Assembly: GCA_900468535.1 (NCBI GenBank)
Contig: UBTY01000016.1
Coordinates: forward strand, 186,001-250,000
Reading direction: 5' to 3'
DNA length: 64,000 bases
Origin: Hyphomicrobiales bacterium
Lineage (GTDB): Bacteria > Pseudomonadota > Alphaproteobacteria > Rhizobiales > Rhizobiaceae
Shown here one piece after another: positions 54,098-63,641 of the stretch. Every line of letters starts with the position of its first letter. The first letter of the stretch is position 1. Both the position numbers and the translations under genes were made by a program. Below the pieces are notes generated by a model. The model saw only the letters and a program-made list of their open reading frames with translations, did not search any database and was not told where the DNA came from.

Positions 54098-54452
54098 GAT
54101 GTTGTTCTCCCTGCCCGTAAAGGCCACCCGTTTGATCTCTGGCAGATGATGCCTGTTGCGTCTTCCGTACAAGGACGAACTGCCGGGCGCCTTGCCGACA
54201 GGCCTACAATCTTTTTCGCAGGTGCCGTGAAATGAAGCCTCGAGGCTAGGCTCGCAGGACGTTCGCAGTTTGATTCAAGTCGTTCATCTATCGATTCCGG
54301 AAACAGCCTGAACCCGTTGATCTCGGAGTCCTTTGGCGCGGCGAGGCCCGCATCGGCGTTTATGCGATTTCTATTTTCCGCGGCGCGCAGCGGAATGGAT
54401 TCCCTACGGCCGTCAGTTGTAGCCTTTCCTCATGATGCACGAGGTGAACGTC
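54098..54452. other. intergenic region before the small membrane gene
   Basis: About 355 bases with no supported gene. Presumably holds the promoter for 54453-55504 and that of doxX. I see no clear repeat or operator. Confidence 0.35.
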
Positions 54453-54608
54453 ATGAGAGATTTCATTTCTTCGAGCCTGCACATCGCACGATCGGACAGG
54501 CGCAATCCAAAACGGCAAATGCGCGAGAGGCGGACGGCTCAGGCTCTGATCATCTTCGGCGTCGTCCTGGCAGCGATAGAACTCTATGTGATCCTGGCCG
54601 GGTTCTGA
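54453..54608 (+). CDS. small membrane protein (51 residues)
   Basis: ATG 54453 with GAGGTG spaced six bases. The peptide begins MRDFISSSLHIARSDRR, is basic in the middle (RRNPKRQMRERRTAQ) and has one hydrophobic helix ALIIFGVVLAAIELYVILAG before the stop. Topology would be cytoplasmic basic N-terminus and C-terminal membrane anchor. It ends five bases before the DapA-like gene, so the two are probably one unit. Not a family I know; its size makes it easy to miss. Confidence 0.6.
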   Translation: MRDFISSSLHIARSDRRNPKRQMRERRTAQALIIFGVVLAAIELYVILAGF

Positions 54609-54613
54609 AGCCA

Positions 54614-55504
54614 ATGAGACAGAACAGCCTCCTTCGTCTTGGTGCCGTCACGACGGCGTTGGTAACGCCATTCCGGGGCGACGCCGTCGATCTTTCCACG
54701 CTTGAAAAGCTCGCCATCAGGCAAGTGCTATCAGGTGTCGGCGGCATCGCTGTCTGCACAGTGACGGGCGAAGGGCCGACCCTCTCAATGCTCGAGCGCT
54801 CGGCCGTCCTTCAGTGCTGCGTGAGAGCGGCCGACCGCCGCGTTCCGGTACTCGCCGCGACCGGCACCAACTGCACGCTCGAAACGATAAGGCTCACGCA
54901 GCAGGCCGAAGCCCTCGGCGCGGCGGCAGCGATCGTGACCGTTCCTTACTATTCGAAGCCCGGACAACGGGGTATTCTCCACCATTTCGAGACGCTCGCC
55001 GCGGAGACGAGTATCCCTCTTATTGTGGACGACAATCCGGCACGCTCGGCAAGCAGCCTTTCGCCCCACACGTTGGAAGCGCTGGCGGCAATCCCCTCGA
55101 TCGCCGGCGTGATCGGACATGGAATACAGCCTCCCTCGCCTGCATTGCGCGAGCGCTTCCTTTTCCTTTCCGACAGAGACGACACCTCGCTCGCCTTTCT
55201 AAGCGGCTACGGCATCGGCATCATCTCGTCCGGCGCCAACGTCCATCCGCGATTGTTCAACTCGCTCCACAATGCCGCCCTCGCCGGCAACATTCCCGGC
55301 GCTTTGGCCCTCGAACGGCGGCTGCATCCCCTGACGCACATATTGGGCGATCAGGCACCGGCTCAGATCAAGTATGCGCTGCGGCTTCTCCTCGATGTCG
55401 ATGCGACGGTTCGGCTGCCGATGGTAGAGCTCGATGCCGACGAAAGAGCCGCGATCTTCGACGCACTCACCTCCGCTGCGGAAACCCGCCCTCTCGCATC
55501 TTGA
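54614..55504 (+). CDS. DapA-fold protein lacking the catalytic Lys and Tyr (likely pseudoenzyme)
   Basis: 296 residues, clearly a dihydrodipicolinate synthase/N-acetylneuraminate lyase TIM barrel (GAVTTALVTPFRGDAVDL, AAAAIVTVPYYSKPGQRGILHHFETLA, AALAGNIPGALALERRLHPL). But at the Schiff-base position (IGIKEA in DapA) it reads AGVIGHG (about residue 167), and the catalytic Tyr region (LYNVPSR) reads VDDNPAR (about 139). It may therefore bind but not turn over a pyruvate-type ligand, or use other chemistry. Follows the small membrane protein by five bases. Confidence 0.75.
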   Translation: MRQNSLLRLGAVTTALVTPFRGDAVDLSTLEKLAIRQVLSGVGGIAVCTVTGEGPTLSMLERSAVLQCCVRAADRRVPVLAATGTNCTLETIRLTQQAEALGAAAAIVTVPYYSKPGQRGILHHFETLAAETSIPLIVDDNPARSASSLSPHTLEALAAIPSIAGVIGHGIQPPSPALRERFLFLSDRDDTSLAFLSGYGIGIISSGANVHPRLFNSLHNAALAGNIPGALALERRLHPLTHILGDQAPAQIKYALRLLLDVDATVRLPMVELDADERAAIFDALTSAAETRPLAS

Positions 55505-55547
55505 TGCGACTGCATCCCCCTGCATCCACACCATGAAAGGAACCGAA

Positions 55548-55808
55548 ATGCCCCTCCACCATCATGCTCGCCGTTTCGCCGCAGCCAGCCCGAAAGCGCT
55601 GCCGCGTTTCACGATCGGCAGCAACAGCGCCGGGCGCTGGGTCGTCAACGATCGGGAGGGGCGCGTCGGCGGGATATTCGTCAGCCGGGATGCGGCGCTG
55701 CATTTCGCCGTCGAAGAATGCGACCACGATCTCAGCCAAATATCTTTCGCGCTGGGCGAAACGACGCTCCGCCTCATCACGGGTGGCGAGGATCCGATCG
55801 TCCATTAG
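55548..55808 (+). CDS. hypothetical protein (86 residues)
   Basis: ATG 55548 with AAAGGA before it. Sequence has His-rich start (MPLHHHARRF) and FTIGSNSAGRWVVNDREGRVGGIFVSRDAALHFAVEECD; the pattern suggests a small alpha/beta protein. No family known to me. 43 bases after the DapA-like gene, possibly cotranscribed. Confidence 0.6.
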   Translation: MPLHHHARRFAAASPKALPRFTIGSNSAGRWVVNDREGRVGGIFVSRDAALHFAVEECDHDLSQISFALGETTLRLITGGEDPIVH

Positions 55809-55903
55809 CGCTTCCGCAGAAAAGCAGACGGAAGCCTCAAAGACCAACTCTTCCTTAACCGAAGATTGCTAGCGTTTGTCGTAATAGACGACGGACGCCC
55901 CCA

Positions 55904-56209
55904 ATGCCGAAACCCAACTTTCGCTTCACCCACTATGACCTCAAGGAACAGCGAGCCGGGACGATCATCGAGGTGACGCTGTCGGCCGTAGCGAATGTTC
56001 GATTGATGACGGCACCGAACTACCAGCGTTTTACCGAAGTGCTCGACTTCAAATATGTGGGCGGGGTCGCGCGCAAATCGCCGGTGAAGCTGTCGATCCC
56101 GGAGAGCGGCCACTGGCATCTGGTGGTCGACATGGAAGGTCATCATGGCCTGGCGGAGTCTGCCGTGAAGTTGATCGCTGGCCCTGGCGGCCAGATGCGG
56201 GCCTCCTGA
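55904..56209 (+). CDS. DUF1883 domain protein
   Basis: 101 residues. The region HYDLKEQRAGTIIEVTLSAVANVRLMTAPNYQRFTEVLDFKYVGGVARKSPVKLSIPESGHWHLVVDMEG is a good match to the DUF1883 pattern found in alphaproteobacterial proteins (often fused to TIR in other species). Function unknown. Ends directly beside the end of the convergent rarA. Confidence 0.75.
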   Translation: MPKPNFRFTHYDLKEQRAGTIIEVTLSAVANVRLMTAPNYQRFTEVLDFKYVGGVARKSPVKLSIPESGHWHLVVDMEGHHGLAESAVKLIAGPGGQMRAS

Positions 56210-57526
56210 TCAGCGCTGATTGCGCTCCTTGCGAAGCTTCGCCCACCAATCCAGACGCTTCCTGATATCCCGCTCGAAACCGCGTTCCGGCGGGTCGTAG
56301 AAGGTCTGGCGCCCCATCTTCTCCGGAAAATAGTCCTGACCTGAAAAGGCATCCGGCTCGTCGTGATCGTAGCGATAGCCTTCGTTGTAACCTTCATCCT
56401 TCATCAGCTTCGTTGGCGCGTTCAGAATGTGCTTCGGTGGCAGAAGCGAACCATTTTGCTTGGCAGCCATGGTTGCGGCCTTGAAGGCGGTGTAGACGGC
56501 GTTCGATTTCGGGGCCGTGGCGAGATAGACGCAAGCCTGTGCGAGCGCCAGTTCCCCCTCTGGAGAGCCGAGATAGTCGTAGGCATCCTTGGCGGCATTG
56601 CAGATAACCAGCGCCTGGGGATCGGCAAGGCCGATGTCCTCCACGGCCATGCGTACCAACCGACGCCCGAGATATAGCGGATCCTCGCCGGCGTCGAACA
56701 TACGCGCGAGATAATAGAGCGCGGCATCCGGATCGGACCCGCGGACCGACTTATGCAGCGCGGAAATCAGATTGTAATGCCCGTCCTGCGCCTTGTCGTA
56801 AACAGGCGCACGGCGCTGGACGATCCGCGTCAGACCTTCGGTGTCGAAGATCTCGCCCTGCCGAACGGCACGCCAGACCTCTTCGGCCAGCGTCAGCACC
56901 GCACGGCCATCGCCGTCGGCCATACGAAGCAGGCTGATCCTCGCCTCCGGCGTCAGAGGCAGGGATTTCTGCTCGGTTGCCTCGGCCCGCTTCAGCAGCT
57001 CCTCAAGGCTCGTATCATCATGCGACTTGAAAGTAAGGACACGGGCGCGCGACAAGAGAGCAGCATTGAGCTCGAACGACGGGTTCTCGGTCGTGGCACC
57101 GACGAGGATGACGGTACCGTCTTCCATGACCGGCAGGAAGCTATCCTGCTGCGCGCGATTGAAGCGATGGATCTCATCGACGAAGAGCAGCGTCTGGCGC
57201 CCGTCCATGCGGCGCAGCCGTGCTGACTCGAACACCTTCTTGAGATCCGCGACACCGGAAAAGATCGCGGAAATCTGCTCAAAAGCGAGACCCGCCTCGC
57301 CGGACAGCAACCGCGCAACGGTGGTCTTGCCGGTCCCTGGCGGACCCCAGAAAATCATCGATCCCAACGAGCCGCTTTCGATCATCCGCCTGAGAACGCC
57401 GTCGTTACCGGTCAGGTGTTCCTGACCGGTAACTTCACCAAGCGTCTGCGGGCGAAGCCTGTCTGCAAGCGGTCGCCGGTTGGCGACCTCCTGCGGAATA
57501 CGCGGCGCGAAGAGATCGTTGCTCAT
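56210..57526 (-). CDS. rarA: replication-associated recombination protein RarA (MgsA/WRNIP1 family)
   Basis: AAA+ ATPase of 438 residues acting at stalled forks. Walker A GPPGTGKTTVARLL, Walker B LLFVDEIHRFNRAQQDSFLPVMEDG, sensor ATTENPSFELNAALLSRARV, then the MgsA C-terminal domain with SGSDPDAALYYLARMFDAGEDPLYLGRRL-type helices. Translation overlaps the end of the protease gene by four bases (57523-57526). Confidence 0.93.
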   Translation of the reverse strand: MSNDLFAPRIPQEVANRRPLADRLRPQTLGEVTGQEHLTGNDGVLRRMIESGSLGSMIFWGPPGTGKTTVARLLSGEAGLAFEQISAIFSGVADLKKVFESARLRRMDGRQTLLFVDEIHRFNRAQQDSFLPVMEDGTVILVGATTENPSFELNAALLSRARVLTFKSHDDTSLEELLKRAEATEQKSLPLTPEARISLLRMADGDGRAVLTLAEEVWRAVRQGEIFDTEGLTRIVQRRAPVYDKAQDGHYNLISALHKSVRGSDPDAALYYLARMFDAGEDPLYLGRRLVRMAVEDIGLADPQALVICNAAKDAYDYLGSPEGELALAQACVYLATAPKSNAVYTAFKAATMAAKQNGSLLPPKHILNAPTKLMKDEGYNEGYRYDHDEPDAFSGQDYFPEKMGRQTFYDPPERGFERDIRKRLDWWAKLRKERNQR

Positions 57527-58926
57527 CGGAAGAACTGCCGAATACGCTGGCCGTCGCGCTCGATCTCGACACGCCAGAAATTCGGCTCCTGATTGGCGAC
57601 CGTCTCCAGTTCCTTCGTGGTTTTCACCTCGGAACCGTTGACGGAGACGATGATGTCCTTCGGTTCGAAACCGAGGCTTGCGGCAACCGATCCATCCTTG
57701 ACCTCGGCAACGACGACACCGTTGGCCTCCGACGACATCCGCAGCTCGTCAGCGACGCGCGGCGAGAGGTTTTCGACAACAGCGCCGGTGAAGGGGGAAT
57801 GGCCACCGATGGTCCGCTGGTCGCGAGGTGCGGTTTCGGGAGCGCGTCCAAGCGCGAGCTCGACCTGCTTCTCCTTGCCGTTGTCGACTACGGTCAGCTT
57901 GGCCGAATTGCCGAGGCCCGCAGTCGTCAGGCGATAGAACAGCGCGTCCGGGTGTTCGACGGTGACGCCGTCGACGGCCGTGATCACCTGCCCTGGCTTC
58001 AGGCCAGCCTTGGCGGCGGGACCACCTTCGGTAACCTTGACGACGATTGCGCCGCGCGCCTTGGCGAGCCCGAGGGCATCGGCAACCTCGGAGGTGACGG
58101 CGTCGAACGAGGCTCCCACATAGGGGCGCTCGAAGGCCTTTACACCAGCATCGGCGGAAGCAAGAAACACCTTCACCAGATTGGCCGGGATGGCAAAGCC
58201 AATGCCGTTCGAGCCACCACCGCGCGAGAAGATCGCGGTATTGATGCCGATCAGTTCGCCCTTCATGTTCATCAAGGCGCCGCCGGAATTGCCGGGATTG
58301 ATCGAGGCGTCGGTCTGGATGAAGAAGCCGAACTCGTTCTTCACGACCTGATTGCGGGCCAGCGCCGAAACGATACCCGATGTCACCGTCTGGCCGACAC
58401 CGAAGGGATTGCCGATCGCAAGGACGAGATCGCCAACCTCAACGCCGTCGGAGTTGGCGATTGGCAGTGTCGGGAAGGTTTCCTTGGTGTCGATCTTCAA
58501 CACGGCGAGATCGACCCGGTCATCCTTCAGTACGACCTTGCAGGGAAATTCCCGACCGTCGGACAGCGCGACCTTGATGTCATCGGCGCCGTCAACGACG
58601 TGATTGTTCGTCACGATCGTTCCGTTCGCCTCGACGATGACGCCGGAGCCCAGCGAAGACTGCTTCTCGCTGCGGTTCGGCATCTGCTGGCCGAAGAACT
58701 GCTCGAAGAAGGGGTCGCCGGCAAAGGGTGACTGCCTGCGCACCGTCTTTTCTGCATAGACATTGACGACGGCGCCGGCGGTCTGCTTGACGAGCGGCGC
58801 AAAGGAGAGCTGCATCTCCAACTGACTCTGCGGCACGGTCTTGGCGGTCTGCGCAGTGGCGGCAACCGGCAGCGCGAGCATCAAAGCCACGAGAGGCAGG
58901 GCTGCGCGCTTTAGCAAGTCTGGCAT
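57523..58926 (-). CDS. DegP/DegQ-type periplasmic serine endoprotease
   Basis: 467 residues: signal peptide (ALPLVALMLALPVAATAQ), trypsin-like domain with His109 (TNNHVVDG), Asp139 (DLAVLKID) and Ser214 (INPGNSGGAL), then two PDZ domains (about 260-350 and 380-467). Protease and chaperone for damaged periplasmic proteins. The gene name degP or degQ cannot be fixed by eye. It is the first gene of a pair with rarA. The N-terminal Q-linker is short. Confidence 0.93.
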   Translation of the reverse strand: MPDLLKRAALPLVALMLALPVAATAQTAKTVPQSQLEMQLSFAPLVKQTAGAVVNVYAEKTVRRQSPFAGDPFFEQFFGQQMPNRSEKQSSLGSGVIVEANGTIVTNNHVVDGADDIKVALSDGREFPCKVVLKDDRVDLAVLKIDTKETFPTLPIANSDGVEVGDLVLAIGNPFGVGQTVTSGIVSALARNQVVKNEFGFFIQTDASINPGNSGGALMNMKGELIGINTAIFSRGGGSNGIGFAIPANLVKVFLASADAGVKAFERPYVGASFDAVTSEVADALGLAKARGAIVVKVTEGGPAAKAGLKPGQVITAVDGVTVEHPDALFYRLTTAGLGNSAKLTVVDNGKEKQVELALGRAPETAPRDQRTIGGHSPFTGAVVENLSPRVADELRMSSEANGVVVAEVKDGSVAASLGFEPKDIIVSVNGSEVKTTKELETVANQEPNFWRVEIERDGQRIRQFFR

Positions 58927-59063
58927 GGGAAGTCCTTTTGAAATTCTCTTGTGAAGACGTTGTAGCGCCGGACGCTAGAAAGGAAAGAGGGCGGAAGCAT
59001 GGAAGAATGTGGCAAGGCGGGTCGACGAAGAGCGCTTATGAAACTGAGTCAAAGACGATTGGT

Positions 59064-59453
59064 ATGCATCTGATAACAAAGATCAAAGCATGGGCGAAGT
59101 CACTCAAGCGTGACATCGTGACACTGTGGCTGGCGGCGCGCGATAGCCGTGTCCCCTGGCACGCAAAGGTGGTCGCCGGCGCTGTTGCTGCCTATGCCCT
59201 TTCGCCTGTCGACCTCATCCCGGATTTCATTCCGGTGCTTGGCTATCTCGACGATCTCCTGATCGTCCCTCTCGGGATCATGCTGGCCATCCGCCTCATT
59301 CCTCCTCAGGTCATAGCGGATCTGCGTACGCAGGCGGCAGTGCGGATCGAGCGTCCCTCCGGCCTGTTAGGCATGATCTTCATCCTTGCCCTCTGGCTAA
59401 CCTGCATCATTTACGCGGTGTGGGCCTTTGTCGGCTCGATCATCAGCAAGTAG
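59064..59453 (+). CDS. YkvA/DUF1232 small membrane protein
   Basis: 129 residues from ATG 59064 (MHLITKIKAWAKSLKRD). The DUF1232 signature VPWHAKVVAGAVAAYALSPVDLIPDFIPVLGYLDDLLIVPLGI is complete, with a C-terminal helix LLGMIFILALWLTCIIYAVWAF. Function unknown. Upstream the region to 58927 diverges from the protease gene. Weak ribosome site. Confidence 0.85.
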   Translation: MHLITKIKAWAKSLKRDIVTLWLAARDSRVPWHAKVVAGAVAAYALSPVDLIPDFIPVLGYLDDLLIVPLGIMLAIRLIPPQVIADLRTQAAVRIERPSGLLGMIFILALWLTCIIYAVWAFVGSIISK

Positions 59454-59462
59454 GAAAACGGC

Positions 59463-59816
59463 ATGACGCAATACCGCACGCTTCTCTTCATGATCCCCTT
59501 CGCCCTTACCCTGCCGGTTTCCGGCATTTCAGCGGCCGCGAGCTTCGATTGCGACGCCAAGGCATTGAAACCGGACGAGAAGGTGATCTGCGAGAACCGG
59601 GCGCTGAACGATGCCGACGTGAAGATGGTCACCACCTTCGACCTGCTGTCAGGCCTGATGGCAATGGGTTCGCGCGGAGCGCTACAGGACGAACAGACCG
59701 CCTGGCTGAAGAAGCGGCAGGAATGTGCTGCGGACGCGGCCTGCATCAAGACCGCCTATGACGAACGGCTGAAGCAGCTCGACGAGACCTACAAGAAAAT
59801 AAACCGGCCGCTTTAA
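59463..59816 (+). CDS. secreted LprI-like protein
   Basis: 117 residues, signal peptide (MTQYRTLLFMIPFALTLPVSGISA), mature domain with SFDCDAKALKPDEKVICENRALNDADVKMVTTF and EQTAWLKKRQECAADAACIKTAYDERLKQLD, four cysteines in the LprI (DUF1311) spacing. LprI of Mycobacterium inhibits lysozyme; the activity here is an inference. Nine bases after the YkvA gene. Confidence 0.8.
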   Translation: MTQYRTLLFMIPFALTLPVSGISAAASFDCDAKALKPDEKVICENRALNDADVKMVTTFDLLSGLMAMGSRGALQDEQTAWLKKRQECAADAACIKTAYDERLKQLDETYKKINRPL

Positions 59817-59869
59817 GGCGACCGGTCCATATGAGCAGCTGACTCTAATCAGCGTATCGAAATTGCCGC

Positions 59870-61708
59870 TTAGCGGCTGCCGAGGTCACGCACAGCGCCA
59901 CGGTCGGCGCTGGTTGCGAAGGCGGCGTAAGCCTTCAGCGCGGTCGTGACGTTGCGCTTGCGATGCTCGGCCGGATGCCAACCCTTCTCCTCCTGCTCGG
60001 CGCGGCGGTTTGCCAGCTCCTTGTCGTCGACACGCAGATTGATCGTGCGGTTCGGGATGTCGATATCGATCATGTCGCCTTCGCGCACGAGACCGATGGT
60101 GCCGCCATTGGCTGCTTCCGGAGAGGCATGGCCGATCGACAGACCGGAGGTGCCGCCGGAGAAGCGACCGTCGGTGATCAGCGCGCAAGCCTTGCCGAGG
60201 CCCTTCGACTTCAGGTAGCTCGTCGGATAGAGCATTTCCTGCATGCCCGGGCCACCCTTCGGGCCTTCGTAGCGGATGACCACGACGTCGCCAGCAACCA
60301 CTTCGTTCGACAGGATCGCCTTTACGGCCGCGTCCTGGCTTTCATAGACCTTCGCCGGGCCGGAGAATTTCAGGATCGATTCATCGACGCCTGCTGTCTT
60401 CACGATGCATCCGTCGAGCGCGAGGTTACCCTTCAGAACGGCCAGGCCGCCATCCTTGGAGAAGGGATGTTCGACGGAGCGGATGACGCCTTTTTCGCGG
60501 TCGGTGTCGAGTTCGTCCCAACGCGCTTCCTGGCTGAAGGCAACCTGGGTCGGGATGCCGCCGGGGGCCGCGCGGTAGAACTTGCGGACAGTCTCGCTGT
60601 TGGTGCGGGTGATGTCCCAGCGGTCAATCGCATCGCCCAGCGTTTCGGCGTGGACGGTCGGGCAATCGCGGTTCAAGAGGCCGCCCTTATCGAGTTCGCC
60701 AAGGATCGACATGATGCCGCCGGCGCGGTGAACGTCTTCCATGTGGACGTCGTTCTTTGCGGGCGCGACCTTGGAGAGGCACGGGACGCGACGCGACAGC
60801 GCATCGATATCCGCCATCGTGAAATCGATCTCGCCTTCATGCGCGGCGGCGAGGATATGCAGAACAGTGTTGGTCGAGCCGCCCATGGCGATATCGAGCG
60901 CCATGGCGTTCTCGAAGGCCTGCTTCGAGGCGATGGTGCGCGGCAGAGCCTTGGCGTCGTCCTGCTCGTAGTAACGGCGAGCAAGATCGACGATCAGGTG
61001 ACCGGCTTCGACGAAAAGGCGCTTGCGGTCGGCGTGGGTGGCCAGCGTCGATCCGTTGCCGGGCAGCGACAGGCCGAGCGCTTCGGTCAGGCAGTTCATG
61101 GAATTGGCGGTGAACATGCCGGAGCACGAACCGCAGGTCGGACAGGCGGAGCGTTCGATAACCTTGACATCCTCGTCACTGACCTTGTCGTCGGCAGCAG
61201 CAACCATGGCATCGACGAGGTCGAGCGCGTGGGTCTTGCCGTTCAGCACGACCTTGCCGGCTTCCATAGGGCCACCCGAGACGAAGACCGTCGGGATGTT
61301 GAGGCGCAGCGAGGCCATCAGCATGCCGGGCGTGATCTTGTCGCAGTTCGAGATGCAGACCATGGCGTCGGCGCAGTGGGCGTTGACCATGTATTCGACG
61401 CTGTCGGCGATCAGTTCGCGCGAAGGCAATGAGTAGAGCATGCCGTCATGGCCCATAGCGATGCCGTCGTCGACGGCGATCGTGTTGAACTCCTTGGCGA
61501 CACCGCCGGCAGCCTCGATCTCGCGGGCGACAAGCTGGCCGAGATCCTTCAGGTGGACGTGGCCGGGCACGAACTGGGTAAAGGAGTTCACCACCGCAAT
61601 AATCGGCTTGCCGAAATCAGAATCCTTCATGCCCGTTGCGCGCCAAAGGCCGCGCGCACCCGCCATATTGCGGCCGTGGGTCGTGGTTCTGGAACGATAG
61701 GCTGGCAT
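59870..61708 (-). CDS. ilvD: dihydroxy-acid dehydratase
   Basis: 612 residues from ATG 61708 ([14 protein letters not shown]), preferred because AAGGA lies eight bases upstream; ATG 61714 would be only two bases from it. Iron-sulfur ligands in [10 protein letters not shown] and [16 protein letters not shown], and substrate loop [20 protein letters not shown]. Third enzyme of branched-chain amino acid synthesis. Single gene unit. Confidence 0.96.
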   Translation of the reverse strand: MPAYRSRTTTHGRNMAGARGLWRATGMKDSDFGKPIIAVVNSFTQFVPGHVHLKDLGQLVAREIEAAGGVAKEFNTIAVDDGIAMGHDGMLYSLPSRELIADSVEYMVNAHCADAMVCISNCDKITPGMLMASLRLNIPTVFVSGGPMEAGKVVLNGKTHALDLVDAMVAAADDKVSDEDVKVIERSACPTCGSCSGMFTANSMNCLTEALGLSLPGNGSTLATHADRKRLFVEAGHLIVDLARRYYEQDDAKALPRTIASKQAFENAMALDIAMGGSTNTVLHILAAAHEGEIDFTMADIDALSRRVPCLSKVAPAKNDVHMEDVHRAGGIMSILGELDKGGLLNRDCPTVHAETLGDAIDRWDITRTNSETVRKFYRAAPGGIPTQVAFSQEARWDELDTDREKGVIRSVEHPFSKDGGLAVLKGNLALDGCIVKTAGVDESILKFSGPAKVYESQDAAVKAILSNEVVAGDVVVIRYEGPKGGPGMQEMLYPTSYLKSKGLGKACALITDGRFSGGTSGLSIGHASPEAANGGTIGLVREGDMIDIDIPNRTINLRVDDKELANRRAEQEEKGWHPAEHRKRNVTTALKAYAAFATSADRGAVRDLGSR

Positions 61709-62035
61709 TGGCATATTCCTTACGTGTCGGAAACTGTCGGCGACGCGGGGCGCAGTGCTAGGAGCGGCCAGGCTATCGCCGTATTTTGGAATTGTCCTAA
61801 TCCAAACGGCCTTGGCTGTCACTACCGCGAAGGCCGAAACCGGTACGCCTGGCTTCGCCGGGCGCATCGGCCATATACGATGGCGACCGTGGTTTTGTTA
61901 CAGACTATCCATCAAACAGCGTACACAAAAAGTTGGCTTTCCGCAGCCATGCCACCGGGCATAAACAATGATCCAACGACGCGATTGATGCGTTGAAAGG
62001 TTTATACCGAGCTCCCAATGCTCAGGAGGTTTCCG
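61709..62035. other. divergent promoter region between ilvD and msrP
   Basis: About 330 bases. Presumed promoters of both genes. AGGAGG seven bases before msrP. No attenuator leader or riboswitch for ilvD was recognised. Confidence 0.4.
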
Positions 62036-62983
62036 ATGCCAGCCTATCGCCCGCCCAAGATCGCATCTTCGGAGATCACCCCGCAGCAGGTTTATCTCAA
62101 GCGCCGCGAGTTTCTCGGCGCCGCCACGCTGGGCGCCATGGCGCTCTACGGAGCGGGCAAGGCCAGTGCTGCGGCTCTCTCCGTCATCGAAAGCAAATAC
62201 AAGGTCGACGAGAAGGCGACGTCGCTGAAGGACATCACGACCTACAACAACTTCTACGAATTCGGGCTCGACAAGGGCGACCCGGCCGCGCTGTCTGGCG
62301 ATTTCAAGCCCCTGCCCTGGACGATCAAGGTCGACGGCATGGTCAACAAGCCGGGCACGTTCGATGTGGAAGCACTGATGAAGGAATTCCCGATCGAGAA
62401 CCGTACCTACCGCATGCGGTGCGTCGAGGCGTGGTCGATGGTCATTCCGTGGGACGGCTTTCCGCTCGCCTCCCTGCTCGACAAGGTGGAGCCGCTTGGG
62501 AGCGCGAAATACGTCGCATTCGAAACGGTCGTGCGGCCGGACGAGATGCCGGGGCAGAAAGGCATCTTCCAGTCGCTCGACTGGCCCTATGTCGAAGGCC
62601 TGCGGCTCGACGAAGCCCGTCATCCGCTGACGCTGCTTGCCGTCGGCCTCTATGGCCAGACCCTTCCCAATCAGAACGGTGCGCCGATCCGGCTTGTCGT
62701 GCCGTGGAAGTACGGCTTCAAGGGCATCAAGTCGATCGTGCGCATGACGCTGACCGACAAGGAGCCCAAGAACACCTGGCAGGTGACCAACCCGCAGGAA
62801 TACGGCTTCTACGCCAACGTCAACCCGGAGGTCGACCACCCCCGGTGGAGCCAGGCGAGCGAGCGGCGTATCGGCGAAGGCGGCTTCTTCGGCGCCGGCC
62901 GTCATCCGACCCTGCCGTTCAACGGTTACGCCGACGAGGTCGCCAGCCTCTATAGCGGCATGGATCTGCGGAAGAACTTCTGA
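62036..62983 (+). CDS. msrP: protein-methionine-sulfoxide reductase catalytic subunit MsrP
   Basis: 315 residues from ATG 62036 (AGGAGG upstream). Tat leader with [18 protein letters not shown], periplasmic molybdopterin enzyme; the Mo-binding Cys is in [13 protein letters not shown]. Repairs oxidised methionine in envelope proteins with electrons from MsrQ. Overlaps msrQ by one base (TGATG). Confidence 0.95.
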   Translation: MPAYRPPKIASSEITPQQVYLKRREFLGAATLGAMALYGAGKASAAALSVIESKYKVDEKATSLKDITTYNNFYEFGLDKGDPAALSGDFKPLPWTIKVDGMVNKPGTFDVEALMKEFPIENRTYRMRCVEAWSMVIPWDGFPLASLLDKVEPLGSAKYVAFETVVRPDEMPGQKGIFQSLDWPYVEGLRLDEARHPLTLLAVGLYGQTLPNQNGAPIRLVVPWKYGFKGIKSIVRMTLTDKEPKNTWQVTNPQEYGFYANVNPEVDHPRWSQASERRIGEGGFFGAGRHPTLPFNGYADEVASLYSGMDLRKNF

Positions 62984-63633
62984 TGGCTGGTCTATCGCTC
63001 AGCCTCCCGAAGCGCTGGCAATCCGCCTCCGTGTGGGCGCTCTATGCGGTCGGGCTGCTGCCTGCCGTCTGGACGTTCTATCTCGGCGCCACCGATCAGC
63101 TCGGCGCAGACCCCGTGAAAACCTTCGAGCTGTTCCTGGGCATCTGGACGATCCGCTTCCTCATCCTGACGCTGGCCGTTTCCCCCGCCCGCGATCTCTT
63201 CGGCTGGAACTATCTCCGGTATCGCCGCGCACTCGGGCTGCTGACTTTCTACTACGCCCTGATGCACTTTACGGTCTACATGGTGCTCGACCAGGCGCTC
63301 GATCTCTCCGCAGTGCTTGATGACGTGCTGAAGCGCCCTTTCATCATGTTCGGCATGGGCGCTCTGGCCCTTCTCGTGCCGCTTGCGGTCACCTCGAACA
63401 ATTTCTCGATCCGCAGGCTTGGGCCAAACTGGGTGCGGCTGCATCGCCTCGTCTATATCGTGGCGGCGGCCGGCGCGGTGCACTTCGCACTGTCGACTAA
63501 GATCCTCGACCTCGAGCAATATATCTATGTCGGCCTGATCATCCTGTTGATCCTCTACCGTTCATGGCGCCCGATCGCTCGGAGCAGGAAGCGCGGGCAA
63601 GGCAGGCAGCGCAGCGCCACGGCGTCGGTTTGA
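62983..63633 (+). CDS. msrQ: heme membrane subunit MsrQ
   Basis: 216 residues, five or six helices of ferric-reductase-like type with heme-ligand histidines (ALMHFTVYMVL, RLHRLVYIVAAAGAVHFAL). Passes electrons from the quinone pool to MsrP. Ends with a basic tail. Confidence 0.93.
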   Translation: MAGLSLSLPKRWQSASVWALYAVGLLPAVWTFYLGATDQLGADPVKTFELFLGIWTIRFLILTLAVSPARDLFGWNYLRYRRALGLLTFYYALMHFTVYMVLDQALDLSAVLDDVLKRPFIMFGMGALALLVPLAVTSNNFSIRRLGPNWVRLHRLVYIVAAAGAVHFALSTKILDLEQYIYVGLIILLILYRSWRPIARSRKRGQGRQRSATASV

Positions 63634-63641
63634 TCCTACAG

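Noticed and set aside
54317-54613. Upstream extension of the DapA-like frame
   Set aside because: No ribosome site, no family match, and it overlaps the better-supported small membrane gene in another frame.
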